Source of the DNA: Clostridiaceae bacterium
Lineage (GTDB): Bacteria > Bacillota > Clostridia > DSM-8532
Reading direction: 5' to 3'
Assembly: GCA_012730095.1 (NCBI GenBank)
Contig: JAAYBO010000146.1
Span: 1 to 37,168, forward strand
DNA length: 37,168 nucleotides
Below are positions 16,275 through 25,874 of this stretch, in pieces (positions within the stretch are counted from its first letter, which is position 1; every line of letters begins with the position of its first letter). The notes under the pieces were generated by a model that was not told where the DNA came from, searched no databases, and saw only the letters and a list, made by a program, of their open reading frames with translations. The position numbers and the translations under genes were made by a program.

Positions 16275-17663
16275 TTAAGCCCCGCCGCGATATCTGCTTA
16301 TCAAAGCCTGGTGCTGCAAGCTGTTTTTTTTGTATTTTATCACCAGGGGGATAATTTCAGATTTCTTAAGATATCTGTTTCGAATGGTTAAGTGATTTTC
16401 CAGATTATTTTCCTGGACAAGCTTCATTATCGTCTTATGATCAACATGATGCGTGTCCATTACTTCCTGTATGGTTATGTAGTTGTTAATCGGCCTCGGA
16501 ATTAATGGATCGCCCCCAAATTCCCTTTTGCATGTGAGAGAAATAGTAGTCGGGTTGCTTCCCAGTTTTTCAGCAATTTCGACATATGTATGCCTTTTTT
16601 TTCTTAATTCCCATATCTCTTCGGGATTCAGAGCGGCATGATCCTCTCTTGCAGTTTTATATATATAGCCGAACTGATTGATAAGGTCCCTTATGGTTAC
16701 ATTTCTTTTTTGTGCATGTCTTTTAAGGAAAGAATACGCGCTGTGGTTAGCATGAAGATTGTAAATAAATTTACCTGTTGATACCTGCTTAAGACGATTG
16801 AGTATTAAAGAGTCTTCAAGCTGTTCTTTCTGCATTTTGATTTCAGTTTTCAAAAAATTTAAGTTTTGGCTGTTGCCTATTGTTTTATAAAGGTAAAACT
16901 CTTTTGCTTTAAGCGGGTTACCGTCAAAAGCCGCTAATAGCATGCTAATAAGGCCAAGCTGTCTGAAACTTGAGCAGTTAAGCAGCAGAATTTGCTCGCG
17001 TGTCAGTTGGTTTTCATTAAATGTTTTGTCCATAAGCCTGTATGCATTATCAAGAACTTCCTGCCGCAAGTTTGTTTTCCATTTTGTCTTGTAGCGAAAA
17101 TCGGAAGGATGGAACCGTCCGGGATACACAAAATTAAAAAGCTTGTAAACAGACCAGTCAAAACGGGATAATACGTTATAAATATTATATTTCAGCAGCC
17201 GTTTTTTCCAATCATATTTTGGAATTAAGTCAACACGGCGGATACCCTCTTTAAGAATCATATGCTGAACAGCTTCAATAACATATTCGTCGTTATCCCA
17301 AATACCATGGCTGCTCCACATCCATTCAGTCAGCTGACGTTTTTTGAATTCTTTTGGATATGCGTTTTTTAAAACACTTAGTATATCATTTTTAAATACC
17401 GTTTGGATCATACCCGACAGACGGTTCTTCACAAGCATTTCCTTGATCTGTTTCAGATTATAAGATGGAAGGTCCAAGCAAGAAGTATTTTCGAGTTCCT
17501 CTAAACAATACCTTGTAATAATTTGAGAATTAGGGCGGATACCATCCATATCTTTTTCGTTTTGCCAAAAATTCCTTCTGAAAAACCGGCCTGTTTCAAT
17601 TACATCTTTATATTCGGCCAAAGCTTTCAACTGCTCGCGGCTTAGGTCAAAGAGCTTTTTCAT
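16275..17663 (-). CDS. unrecognised repeat protein with C-terminal helix-turn-helix segments
   Basis: The frame is open from 17726, but the ATG at 17663 follows CAGAGGT at seven bases and starts MKKLFDLSREQL, giving 462 residues. The N-terminal half seems to contain two or three degenerate modules of about 75-80 residues, each with an aromatic start, a helical middle and a closing YP-x-x-F (NAYPKEFKKRQL, VYPGRFHPSDF). This recalls Firmicutes repeat proteins annotated as DUF4046, from memory only. The C-terminal part has a helix-turn-helix-like segment (HTYVEIAEKLGSNPTTISLT) and a second MerR/excisionase-like one (ITIQEVMDTHHVDHKTIMKL). It is rich in Lys, Arg, Trp and Tyr, as expected for a nucleic-acid-binding protein. 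It stands alone on the minus strand. An inverted repeat at 17705-17719, just upstream, could be its own operator. Function unknown. Confidence 0.75.
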   Translation of the reverse strand: MKKLFDLSREQLKALAEYKDVIETGRFFRRNFWQNEKDMDGIRPNSQIITRYCLEELENTSCLDLPSYNLKQIKEMLVKNRLSGMIQTVFKNDILSVLKNAYPKEFKKRQLTEWMWSSHGIWDNDEYVIEAVQHMILKEGIRRVDLIPKYDWKKRLLKYNIYNVLSRFDWSVYKLFNFVYPGRFHPSDFRYKTKWKTNLRQEVLDNAYRLMDKTFNENQLTREQILLLNCSSFRQLGLISMLLAAFDGNPLKAKEFYLYKTIGNSQNLNFLKTEIKMQKEQLEDSLILNRLKQVSTGKFIYNLHANHSAYSFLKRHAQKRNVTIRDLINQFGYIYKTAREDHAALNPEEIWELRKKRHTYVEIAEKLGSNPTTISLTCKREFGGDPLIPRPINNYITIQEVMDTHHVDHKTIMKLVQENNLENHLTIRNRYLKKSEIIPLVIKYKKNSLQHQALISRYRGGA

Positions 17664-17704
17664 TATAATACCTCTGAAATTGAAAACGTAGTATTTTTGT
17701 TCCG

Positions 17705-17719
17705 TTTGGTTCGACCAAA
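17705..17719. promoter_or_regulatory. inverted repeat, possible operator between divergent genes
   Basis: TTTGGT-TCG-ACCAAA is a perfect 6-bp-arm inverted repeat. It lies 42 bp upstream of the minus-strand HTH protein's start and about 70 bp upstream of the divergent promoter at 17788. Position and symmetry suit a dimeric repressor site. Nothing else supports it. Confidence 0.3.
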
Positions 17720-17787
17720 ATCGCATATCGTTAGCTTCACTATCTATAATTATTGGGCTGGGGATATCTACGGGAATTTGAAATACT

Positions 17788-17816
17788 TTGCAAACAGAAC
17801 AATAGTATTATATAAT
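17788..17816 (+). promoter_or_regulatory. promoter of the birA-coaX operon
   Basis: TTGCAA (17788-17793), exactly 17 bp, then a perfect TATAAT (17811-17816). Transcription would start near 17823, leaving a leader of about 130 nt before the first gene. Confidence 0.65.
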
Positions 17817-17823
17817 ATTTTAG

Positions 17824-17950
17824 AAGATTCGCGCAAGATTCGATATGCTTTTTATTCTTATTGTCCGGTTCTTGAGCCGGGAATCCCGGCCGCATAACCG
17901 AAAGGTTATTGTTAAATGCACAGTCGCGGTAAAAGTGGGGGGAGAATCTT
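17824..17950 (+). promoter_or_regulatory. structured 5' leader, candidate cis-regulatory RNA sequestering a ribosome binding site
   Basis: The predicted transcript starts with two copies of AAGATTC (17824-17830 and 17835-17841), either of which can pair with GAATCTT (17944-17950). That site directly abuts the GGGGGGAG ribosome binding site (17937-17944) of the first gene. Between these lie a 15-nt palindrome with 7-bp arms around one base (GCCGGGA/TCCCGGC, 17876-17890) and a perfect hairpin with a GNRA loop (ATAACC-GAAA-GGTTAT, 17894-17909). A closing stem with two alternative 5' strands plus internal hairpins is the architecture of a translational switch. It matches no riboswitch class I can recall. 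Evidence is visual pairing only. Confidence 0.5.
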
Positions 17951-17954
17951 AAAA

Positions 17955-18614
17955 ATGGCGGTGATATACTATTATGTTCCCGAAGATAAATTGGAAGATA
18001 TAATAGACTGTGGCCTTAAGCTTTCAGAGTGGAAGGACGGTTATCAAAGCACGCCATGGGAAGGAATTGAAAAACCCTGTTTTTCGGCTTTTTTGCACCC
18101 ACTTGACGACGACAGGCATAAAGATCGTTCATATCGCTGCATAAAGATAGATATCCCAATGGAATACTGCGTGGTCTATGACAGCGATTTATACCGCGTC
18201 AGCAATGAATTTCCGGAACTGAAAGAAAAATTTATTAAATCGATGGTTCCATTGGATGAGTATATATTCGGTTCGATTCGAAGGCCGGGATGCTTTGTAT
18301 TTACAACTGTCCTTTCAGAACAGATCAGCCTGCTTGGCAAAAGTATGGATGAACCCATTTTATATGAGAACTCGGAGATTCTTTATGTAAATAACATACT
18401 GCAGCAGTTTAACGATTCGTATCATGAATTTAATAGCGTTCTTTTATACAGCTATTTGACTATGCAGGAGCAAAAGGGCGTTTTTAGATGCTATAGAAGC
18501 GGGGAAAACAATATTGCCGTTTTTTTTGACAAAGAATCAAACCAATATATTTCCATACCAATTCCCGATTATTATAAGTATAAATATAAAAAATTTCATT
18601 ATACAAAAAAGTAG
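17955..18614 (+). CDS. hypothetical protein, first gene of the birA-coaX operon
   Basis: 219 residues. An upstream in-frame ATG at 17916 lies inside the structured leader; ATG 17955 follows GGGGGGAG and is preferred. The protein is soluble, with no signal peptide or membrane segment, and rich in Tyr, Asp and Ser. The start (IYYYVPEDKLEDIIDCGLKLSEW) and a later acidic strand (ENSEILYVNNI) faintly recall ADP-ribosyltransferase-fold proteins such as DarT or Tpt1, where a short strand is followed by a helix and GL, and a Glu sits late in the fold. No NAD-binding residues can be assigned with confidence. It ends 10 bp before birA and is co-transcribed with it. I do not recognise the family. Confidence 0.8.
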   Translation: MAVIYYYVPEDKLEDIIDCGLKLSEWKDGYQSTPWEGIEKPCFSAFLHPLDDDRHKDRSYRCIKIDIPMEYCVVYDSDLYRVSNEFPELKEKFIKSMVPLDEYIFGSIRRPGCFVFTTVLSEQISLLGKSMDEPILYENSEILYVNNILQQFNDSYHEFNSVLLYSYLTMQEQKGVFRCYRSGENNIAVFFDKESNQYISIPIPDYYKYKYKKFHYTKK

Positions 18615-18624
18615 GATTTATTAT

Positions 18625-19626
18625 ATGAAAACAAAAGAAACTCTGCTGAAAATATTGGTAAATAATAAAGGCAGGTTTATATCCGGCGAAACACTGAGTG
18701 AAAAACTAAAGATATCACGCTCGGCAGTATGGAAGCATATAGCGGAGCTTAGGAAAGAAGGTTATGTGATCAGTGCCGTTTCAAGGCGCGGATATAAAAT
18801 GGGAGTATATCAGGATGTTTTTAACCGGTGTGCAATAGCCAGCCAGCTTAATTCCACTGTTCTTGGGAGCAACTTGATTTTCTGCGATGAAATAGATTCA
18901 ACGAATAATGAATTGAAACGGCTTGCTGCAAACGGAGCCGCTGAGGGTACAGTTGTTGTCGCCGAAACCCAATTAAGCGGAAGAGGCAGGAGGGGGAGAG
19001 CCTGGAATTCAAAACCTAACCTGGGGATATACATGTCTGTTCTTTTAAAGCCTGATATTGCTCCGGAAAATGTTCAGGTTATTACGTTGGCGGCTTCAAG
19101 CGCCGTATGTAACGCGATTATGCCCTTTATCGATATTAAGCCGGGTATAAAGTGGCCGAATGATATTCTAATAGAAAACAGAAAAGTCTGCGGCATTCTT
19201 ACCGAGATGACTGCGGAGCCCGAAAAAATTCATTCAGTAGTCGTTGGAATTGGCATAAATGTAAATCACGAGGAAGATGACTTTTGCGGAGAGCTTAAAA
19301 ATACCGCGGCATCTCTGCGCTGTTTTTCAAAAAGTGATATCTCAAGGAGTATGCTTACGGCCAGGGTGCTGGAAGAGTTTGAAAAATTATACCTGGATTT
19401 TATCAAAAACAAAAGCACAGATAGGTTTCTGAATATTTGGAGGAGCTTTTCAGTAACGATTGGATATGATATTATCATATACCAGGGCGACAAAACAATA
19501 AAAGCCAAAGCACTGGATGTTATGGATAACGGATGCCTTTTAGTCCAGACACAGGACGGCGGGCGGCAGTTAATATCCTCCGGGGAGGTATCTGTGCAAG
19601 TACCTCAAAATGGAAAGAATCAATGA
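18625..19626 (+). CDS. birA: bifunctional biotin--[biotin carboxyl-carrier protein] ligase / biotin operon repressor
   Basis: 333 residues. The ORF extends upstream into the previous gene, but ATG 18625 follows AGGA and gives the canonical MKTKETLLKILVNN start. Residues 1-60 are a winged helix-turn-helix (SGETLSEKLKISRSAVWKHI), so this is the group II enzyme that both biotinylates carboxylase carrier proteins and represses biotin genes. The biotinyl-AMP loop GRGRRGR is at 119-125 and KWPNDI begins at residue 176. The C-terminal SH3-like cap ends near residue 325. It is the second gene of the operon, 10 bp after the unknown gene. No biotin synthesis genes are nearby. Confidence 0.97.
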   Translation: MKTKETLLKILVNNKGRFISGETLSEKLKISRSAVWKHIAELRKEGYVISAVSRRGYKMGVYQDVFNRCAIASQLNSTVLGSNLIFCDEIDSTNNELKRLAANGAAEGTVVVAETQLSGRGRRGRAWNSKPNLGIYMSVLLKPDIAPENVQVITLAASSAVCNAIMPFIDIKPGIKWPNDILIENRKVCGILTEMTAEPEKIHSVVVGIGINVNHEEDDFCGELKNTAASLRCFSKSDISRSMLTARVLEEFEKLYLDFIKNKSTDRFLNIWRSFSVTIGYDIIIYQGDKTIKAKALDVMDNGCLLVQTQDGGRQLISSGEVSVQVPQNGKNQ

Positions 19627-19659
19627 AAATTGAATAGTATATATTTGGGAGGTAGTTTA

Positions 19660-19929
19660 ATGTCACAAACCAGTGGTTATAAAAACACAAATAAAAAAAA
19701 GAATGTGAATCAGAGAAGGGAAAATAATCCCCGCTCAAATTACAGAAAAGGCGGCCGGAATGATTTTTATAAAAAGTCTTCACGGTATAAATCCGACAGT
19801 TTAGTTGCAAGAATATCAAATCCGAAAAGGGAAGAATCAGTTGACGACATTAAAATGGATATAGAAAAAATTGAAAAGGATATCCAATTTGAAATAAAAC
19901 AGATTCGCAGTATCAAGCTTGGATTGTAA
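19660..19929 (+). CDS. small basic conserved-type hypothetical protein
   Basis: 89 residues from ATG 19660, which follows GGGAGGT. The first 45 residues are very basic and disordered-looking (Asn, Lys, Arg, Tyr rich, for example NPRSNYRKGGRNDFYKKSSR). The last 40 form a charged helix (DDIKMDIEKIEKDIQFEIKQI) with a heptad pattern. This could bind nucleic acid or act as a small coiled-coil adaptor. It sits 33 bp after birA and 60 bp before coaX on the same strand, so it is very probably co-transcribed. Function unknown. Confidence 0.8.
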   Translation: MSQTSGYKNTNKKKNVNQRRENNPRSNYRKGGRNDFYKKSSRYKSDSLVARISNPKREESVDDIKMDIEKIEKDIQFEIKQIRSIKLGL

Positions 19930-19989
19930 ATTCTCCACGCAGCTCCCTGAGCGAAGCGAATTAACTGTATGCTGGAGGTGGGATGCCGT

Positions 19990-20778
19990 TTGTTGTTAGC
20001 GGTTGATGTCGGAAACACAAACACTTCTCTTGGCTTGTTTGACGGGTATAAGTTAAAATACCAATGGCGTATTTCTACAGATAGGGATAGGACTTTTGAT
20101 GAAACGGGAATGCTTTTCCGATCGCTTTTTCAATCCGTCGGTGAGAATATGCAATCGATAAAAGACGCTATTATCTGTTCGGTTGTCCCTCCAGTGATGC
20201 GTTCATTCACAAACGCCATATTAAAGTATTCGGACAAAAAACCAATAATAGTAGGACCTGGAACAAAAACCGGAATAAATATTAAATATGAGAACCCGCG
20301 TGAAGTGGGAGCGGATAAAATTGTTAACGCTGTCGGAGCGGTCAAGCTATACGGCGCTCCGGTGATAATTGTTGATTTTGGCACTGCGACCACCTACTGT
20401 GCCATTAACCGTAATGGTGATTATTTGGGCGGTGTAATTTGCCCTGGTATTAAAATATCGGCTGAGGCGCTGTTTGACAAAGCAGCAAAGCTCCCAAGGG
20501 TCGAGTTTATTGAACCGCGTTATATTATTGGGCGAAATACCGAAACAAGCATGCAATCAGGATTGTTTTACGGTAATGTGGGACAGGTGGAGTATCTTGT
20601 AAGGGTAATAAAAAAAGAAATGCGCGAAGAGAATATTAAAGTAGTTGCCACAGGAAGCGCTGCAATGTTTATTGCTTCGAAACTTAAATGTGTTGATGAA
20701 ATTAACCCGGTGCTTACCCTTGAAGGATTAAGAGAGATATATTATATGAATATTATTCCGCCGTCCGGCACTTTATGA
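19990..20778 (+). CDS. coaX: type III pantothenate kinase
   Basis: 262 residues. An ATG at 19969 is in frame but precedes the GGAGGTG site; TTG 19990 lies nine bases after that site and yields the canonical MLLAVDVGNTNTSLGLF start. It phosphorylates pantothenate in the first step of CoA synthesis and belongs to the ASKHA superfamily. Visible motifs are the phosphate-binding DVGNTN, the Glu-Val-Gly-Ala-Asp segment ENPREVGADKIVNAVGAV, and IIVDFGTATTYCAIN with GGVICPGI. Type III enzymes are not feedback-inhibited by CoA. The gene follows birA and the small basic protein, grouping two cofactor functions in one operon. Confidence 0.96.
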   Translation: MLLAVDVGNTNTSLGLFDGYKLKYQWRISTDRDRTFDETGMLFRSLFQSVGENMQSIKDAIICSVVPPVMRSFTNAILKYSDKKPIIVGPGTKTGINIKYENPREVGADKIVNAVGAVKLYGAPVIIVDFGTATTYCAINRNGDYLGGVICPGIKISAEALFDKAAKLPRVEFIEPRYIIGRNTETSMQSGLFYGNVGQVEYLVRVIKKEMREENIKVVATGSAAMFIASKLKCVDEINPVLTLEGLREIYYMNIIPPSGTL

Positions 20779-20874
20779 CATTATATTTTCCGGTCATTCA
20801 AAAAATAAAACCCCTCTGGTTCATGTATCAGATACTGCTAAAATCGGGCAAAACAATGCAAGGAAGGTATGTAA

Positions 20875-22050
20875 ATGGGCAATAGTGAAAAAATTGCATT
20901 ATCTCTCCACAGGCAGTGGAAAGGTAAAATTGAAGTTATCAGCAGGGTACAGGTAGATACAAAAGAGGCTCTTTCCGTGGCGTATACCCCAGGAGTTGCG
21001 GAACCCTGCAAAGAGATACAAAAAGACATAAATTTGTCATATCTGTATACAAGGCGCAGCAATATGGTAGCTGTTGTAACCGACGGAACGGCGGTCCTTG
21101 GCCTTGGCGACATCGGTCCTGAGGCGGCAATGCCGGTTATGGAAGGGAAATGTCTTTTATTTAAAACATTTGGGGATGTAGATGCTTTTCCCATTTGCAT
21201 ACGTTCAAAGGATACGGATGAGATTGTAAGAACCGTCGAGCTTATTGCTGGAGGGTTTGGCGGGATTAATCTGGAGGATATTTCCGCACCGCGGTGTTTT
21301 GAAATTGAAAGAAGGTTGAAACAATCGCTGGACATTCCGGTTTTTCATGACGATCAGCATGGAACTGCCGTTGTTACTTTAGCCGCGATGATAAACGCAC
21401 TTAAAATTGTGGGCAAACCGATAAACGACATTGAAGTAGTTGTTAATGGAGCGGGTTCGGCCGGAATTGCAGTCACCAGGCTGTTGATGGTAATGGGGCT
21501 GAAAAATGTTGTTTTGTGCGATACGAAAGGTGCTATTTATAAAGGACGTGAAGGCCTGAATGAAGAGAAAGAGATAATGGCTGAAGTATCCAACAAAAAA
21601 AGAAAGAAGGGCAAACTTTCGGAAATTATACATGGAGCGGATGTTTTTATCGGTGTTTCCGCAGCGGGTGTACTGACTAAAGAAATGGTAAAAACAATGG
21701 CTCCAAATCCGGTAGTCTTTGCAATGGCGAATCCGGTACCTGAGATTATGCCGGATGAAGCTAAGGAAGCCGGGGTGAAAGTCATTGGAACGGGGAGATC
21801 GGATTTTCCAAATCAGATTAACAACGTACTTGCCTTTCCGGGGATATTCCGGGGCGCTCTTGATGTCAGAGCCCGGGATATTAATGACGAAATGAAAATT
21901 GCCGCCGCCAATGCAATAGCTTCCCTTGTCAACGACAATGAGCTGAAGCCTGAGTATATTCTGCCCACACCTTTTGATCCGAGGGTTGGGAAATTTGTTG
22001 CTCATCATGTCGCGGAAGCGGCTAAAAAGTCCGAAGCGGTACGGATTTAA
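20875..22050 (+). CDS. NAD(P)-dependent malic enzyme (malate dehydrogenase, oxaloacetate-decarboxylating)
   Basis: 391 residues, the usual length of the short bacterial enzymes without a phosphotransacetylase extension. An AAGGAAGG site precedes ATG 20875. It converts malate to pyruvate, CO2 and NAD(P)H. The catalytic Tyr lies in VAYTPGVAEPCKEI and the Lys in AAMPVMEGKC. Metal-binding acids are seen in NLEDISAPRCFEIE and PVFHDDQHGTA. The dinucleotide-binding motif is VNGAGSAGIAV and the C-terminal family motif is FPNQINNVLAFPGIFRGAL. It lies 96 bp after coaX on the same strand. In anaerobic clostridia it commonly takes part in the malate shunt from phosphoenolpyruvate to pyruvate. Confidence 0.96.
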   Translation: MGNSEKIALSLHRQWKGKIEVISRVQVDTKEALSVAYTPGVAEPCKEIQKDINLSYLYTRRSNMVAVVTDGTAVLGLGDIGPEAAMPVMEGKCLLFKTFGDVDAFPICIRSKDTDEIVRTVELIAGGFGGINLEDISAPRCFEIERRLKQSLDIPVFHDDQHGTAVVTLAAMINALKIVGKPINDIEVVVNGAGSAGIAVTRLLMVMGLKNVVLCDTKGAIYKGREGLNEEKEIMAEVSNKKRKKGKLSEIIHGADVFIGVSAAGVLTKEMVKTMAPNPVVFAMANPVPEIMPDEAKEAGVKVIGTGRSDFPNQINNVLAFPGIFRGALDVRARDINDEMKIAAANAIASLVNDNELKPEYILPTPFDPRVGKFVAHHVAEAAKKSEAVRI

Positions 22051-22335
22051 TCAGATGACGCTCCTATTTAAAACAGCGGAATAAATTGCTTAGCAATTTA
22101 AACAAGTCTTTTATTGTTTTTATATGGGAAAATTTCTTTATAACGGTATAATTTCAAAACAGAAAGCTCACATTAAAAACAGGGATTAGATGCCATAAAT
22201 TTAAAAATTCAACAAATAAAAGGGGTAATAGCGTGTAATAATGAGATATTTAAAGATAACTCAAGAATTGTTATGAAATATTGACCTATTTGAAAATAAA
22301 GGCGATATTCAGCGCAATATATCGGATAGAACTAT

Positions 22336-22365
22336 TTGCTTCAAAGCAAAACTCTATATTAATAT
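22336..22365 (+). promoter_or_regulatory. sigma-A-type promoter of groES-groEL
   Basis: TTGCTT (22336-22341), an 18-bp spacer, then TAATAT (22360-22365). The start would fall near 22372, inside the CIRCE element, the standard arrangement for HrcA repression. Confidence 0.55.
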
Positions 22366-22369
22366 TGTA

Positions 22370-22396
22370 TTAGCACTCGTTAGGGATGAGTGCTAA
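22370..22396. promoter_or_regulatory. CIRCE element (HrcA operator)
   Basis: A perfect TTAGCACTC-N9-GAGTGCTAA inverted repeat, identical to the consensus. It overlaps the expected transcription start of groES-groEL, so the operon should be repressed by HrcA and released on heat shock. HrcA itself is not encoded in the window. Confidence 0.97.
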
Positions 22397-22484
22397 TATT
22401 ATAAATTCTTTTGAACGCTGCCGCTAATACGGTTAATAATGCGTAAATTAAATTCAAACACCCGGCACTGCCGGAAAAGTATAA

Positions 22485-24414
<1,930 letters not shown>

Positions 24415-24436
24415 AATAGTTAAAAACGTATTAAAG

Positions 24437-24467
24437 GGCACGGTATGTTTACATATCGTGCCTTTTT
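24437..24467 (+). terminator. terminator of groES-groEL
   Basis: GGCACGGTATGT (24437-24448) pairs with ACATATCGTGCC (24451-24462), all pairs matched with one G-U, followed by a T5 run. A textbook intrinsic terminator 22 bp after the groEL stop codon. Confidence 0.9.
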
Positions 24468-24484
24468 GTTACTGTAAAAAATAT

Positions 24485-24687
24485 GATAAAATAACCCTCA
24501 CCCGTTACCGAAATCAAAGATTTTGAACGGGTACTCTATAGTATTGTATCATGAGTTTATGCAGCCGGTGCCCGGCTGCCCTCGGCTTCGCAAGTGAAAA
24601 TCTTACGATTTTCTTAAAATTCATGATATAATAACCTCACGCGTTACCGAAATCGTAGATGATTTCCTTAAATTCAAGATAAAATAA
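24485..24687 (+). repeat. tandem imperfect repeats with promoter-like cores and hairpins
   Basis: A 31-nt segment at 24485-24515 recurs as 30 nt at 24625-24654, with two mismatches and one gap; both contain CGTTACCGAAATC. A 28-nt segment at 24607-24634 recurs as 27 nt at 24661-24687, period 54. The units carry TATAAT/TAAAAT-like cores, two of them preceded by TGA as extended -10 elements. Perfect stems also lie here: GCAGCCGG/CCGGCTGC (24561-24579), GAAAATC/GATTTTC (24596-24613), and ACCCGTT/AACGGGT (24500-24532). The region leads into the AraC-type regulator. It may be a regulatory array, a decayed mobile repeat or both. Confidence 0.6.
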
Positions 24688-24703
24688 ATGAAGGGGGGAT
24701 AAA

Positions 24704-25612
24704 ATGAATACCGAACTGTTTCCTAAGACATGGCAAGAGTTTATAAACAATTCGGAATATCTGCCTGTGGTTATCAATTCCATAGAACGCCATGTTGATG
24801 CTGATTGGTCAAAAACCGAAAGCCGTCACTGTTATTATGAAATGATTTATGTTAAAAAAGGTATATCGATGCTTGAAATAGAAAATATAAAAACTATGCT
24901 CGGGCCAAATGACATAATTATTATTAAACCGCAAAAACTGCACACGCTGAAAGTACAGGAAGGATGCAAATGTGAATTTATTGTACTGTATTTTTCTTTT
25001 GCTTCGGGTATTGAACAAAAAACACCGAATTATCCTTCCGAAATTTCAATAGAAGACTTCATAAATTTTTTTACAGGAAATCATACCGGCCCTTTTTTAA
25101 AACTTAAGGTAAACCAGAAAAATGACATAATAACCATACTAAACCGGCTTGTATCGGAAAAAGCACAGGAGCAATTCGGAAGCGACTTCCTTATACATCT
25201 GTTAATCCTGGAGCTTTTTGTATTAATTTCCCGCGCACTTAAACTGGAATGGGAAAGAAGCATTACCGATGACAGTTTAAAGCAAAAAGAGCTTGTTAAT
25301 CTGGCTGAGGAATATATTAGAAACTATTATGAACGGAATATAGGGCTTAGCGATATCTCGGGATATGTATTTTTAAGTCCCAGTTACTTTACGCGTATTT
25401 TTAAAAGGCAAACGGGACAAACACCTATCAATTATTTGATAAACCTGCGTATAGACCGGGCGAAGGAGCTTTTGTCAGAATCGGATGAAAAGGCAAGCGA
25501 TATAGCACTGAGTGTAGGTTTTTCAAACCAGCAGCGCTTCAATGAAACATTCAAAAAAATTACCGGAATGACACCAATTGAATACAGGAAAATAAAGCAA
25601 AGAAGGGCCTAA
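24704..25612 (+). CDS. AraC-family transcriptional regulator with N-terminal cupin-like sensor
   Basis: 302 residues with a GGGGGGA site before ATG 24704. Residues 20-110 form an AraC-type cupin ligand-binding domain (CYYEMIYVKKGISMLEIENI, then MLGPNDIIIIKPQKLHTL). Residues 200-300 hold two helix-turn-helix motifs (GLSDISGYVFLSPSYFTRIF and ASDIALSVGFSNQQRFNETF), ending GMTPIEYRK as in the family consensus. Such regulators usually sense a sugar or related metabolite and control adjacent genes, but the neighbours here are groEL and the str operon. It therefore acts at a distance or on itself, possibly through the repeats just upstream. Confidence 0.93.
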   Translation: MNTELFPKTWQEFINNSEYLPVVINSIERHVDADWSKTESRHCYYEMIYVKKGISMLEIENIKTMLGPNDIIIIKPQKLHTLKVQEGCKCEFIVLYFSFASGIEQKTPNYPSEISIEDFINFFTGNHTGPFLKLKVNQKNDIITILNRLVSEKAQEQFGSDFLIHLLILELFVLISRALKLEWERSITDDSLKQKELVNLAEEYIRNYYERNIGLSDISGYVFLSPSYFTRIFKRQTGQTPINYLINLRIDRAKELLSESDEKASDIALSVGFSNQQRFNETFKKITGMTPIEYRKIKQRRA

Positions 25613-25677
25613 AATTTTTGCAATGTCTGAACAGTAACAGCCATTAATTACATAAACCCGCGATTAAGCAAAAACCC

Positions 25678-25707
25678 TTGACAAACAAAAGGAAGCGGTG
25701 ATACAAT
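25678..25707 (+). promoter_or_regulatory. strong promoter of the str operon
   Basis: A perfect TTGACA (25678-25683), an 18-bp spacer, and TACAAT (25702-25707) preceded by TGA (extended -10). The start would be near 25714, giving a leader of about 160 nt. That leader can fold as TAGTATT (25762-25768) with AATACTA (25799-25805), enclosing a GCAT-gctt-ATGC hairpin (25784-25795). Confidence 0.75.
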
Positions 25708-25874
25708 ATTCCAGTATTTAAATTCGGCATGGGTATCATGCTGTTTTTGCGTGCTTATGCTTAGTATTAATGTAAGCTTTGCCGCATGCTTATGCATAAA
25801 TACTATTAGTAAAAAAAGCAATTTTTTCCGTTGTTTTGATCGGGATTGCAAAAGTATTGGAGGGAAATAGAAGC

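Noticed and set aside
22051-22335. tRNA or riboswitch in the malic enzyme-groES gap
   Set aside because: No cloverleaf, T-loop or known riboswitch core could be found by eye in this AT-rich stretch.
24485-24687. CRISPR array
   Set aside because: Only two to three imperfect repeats with irregular spacing, and no cas genes. Not a CRISPR.
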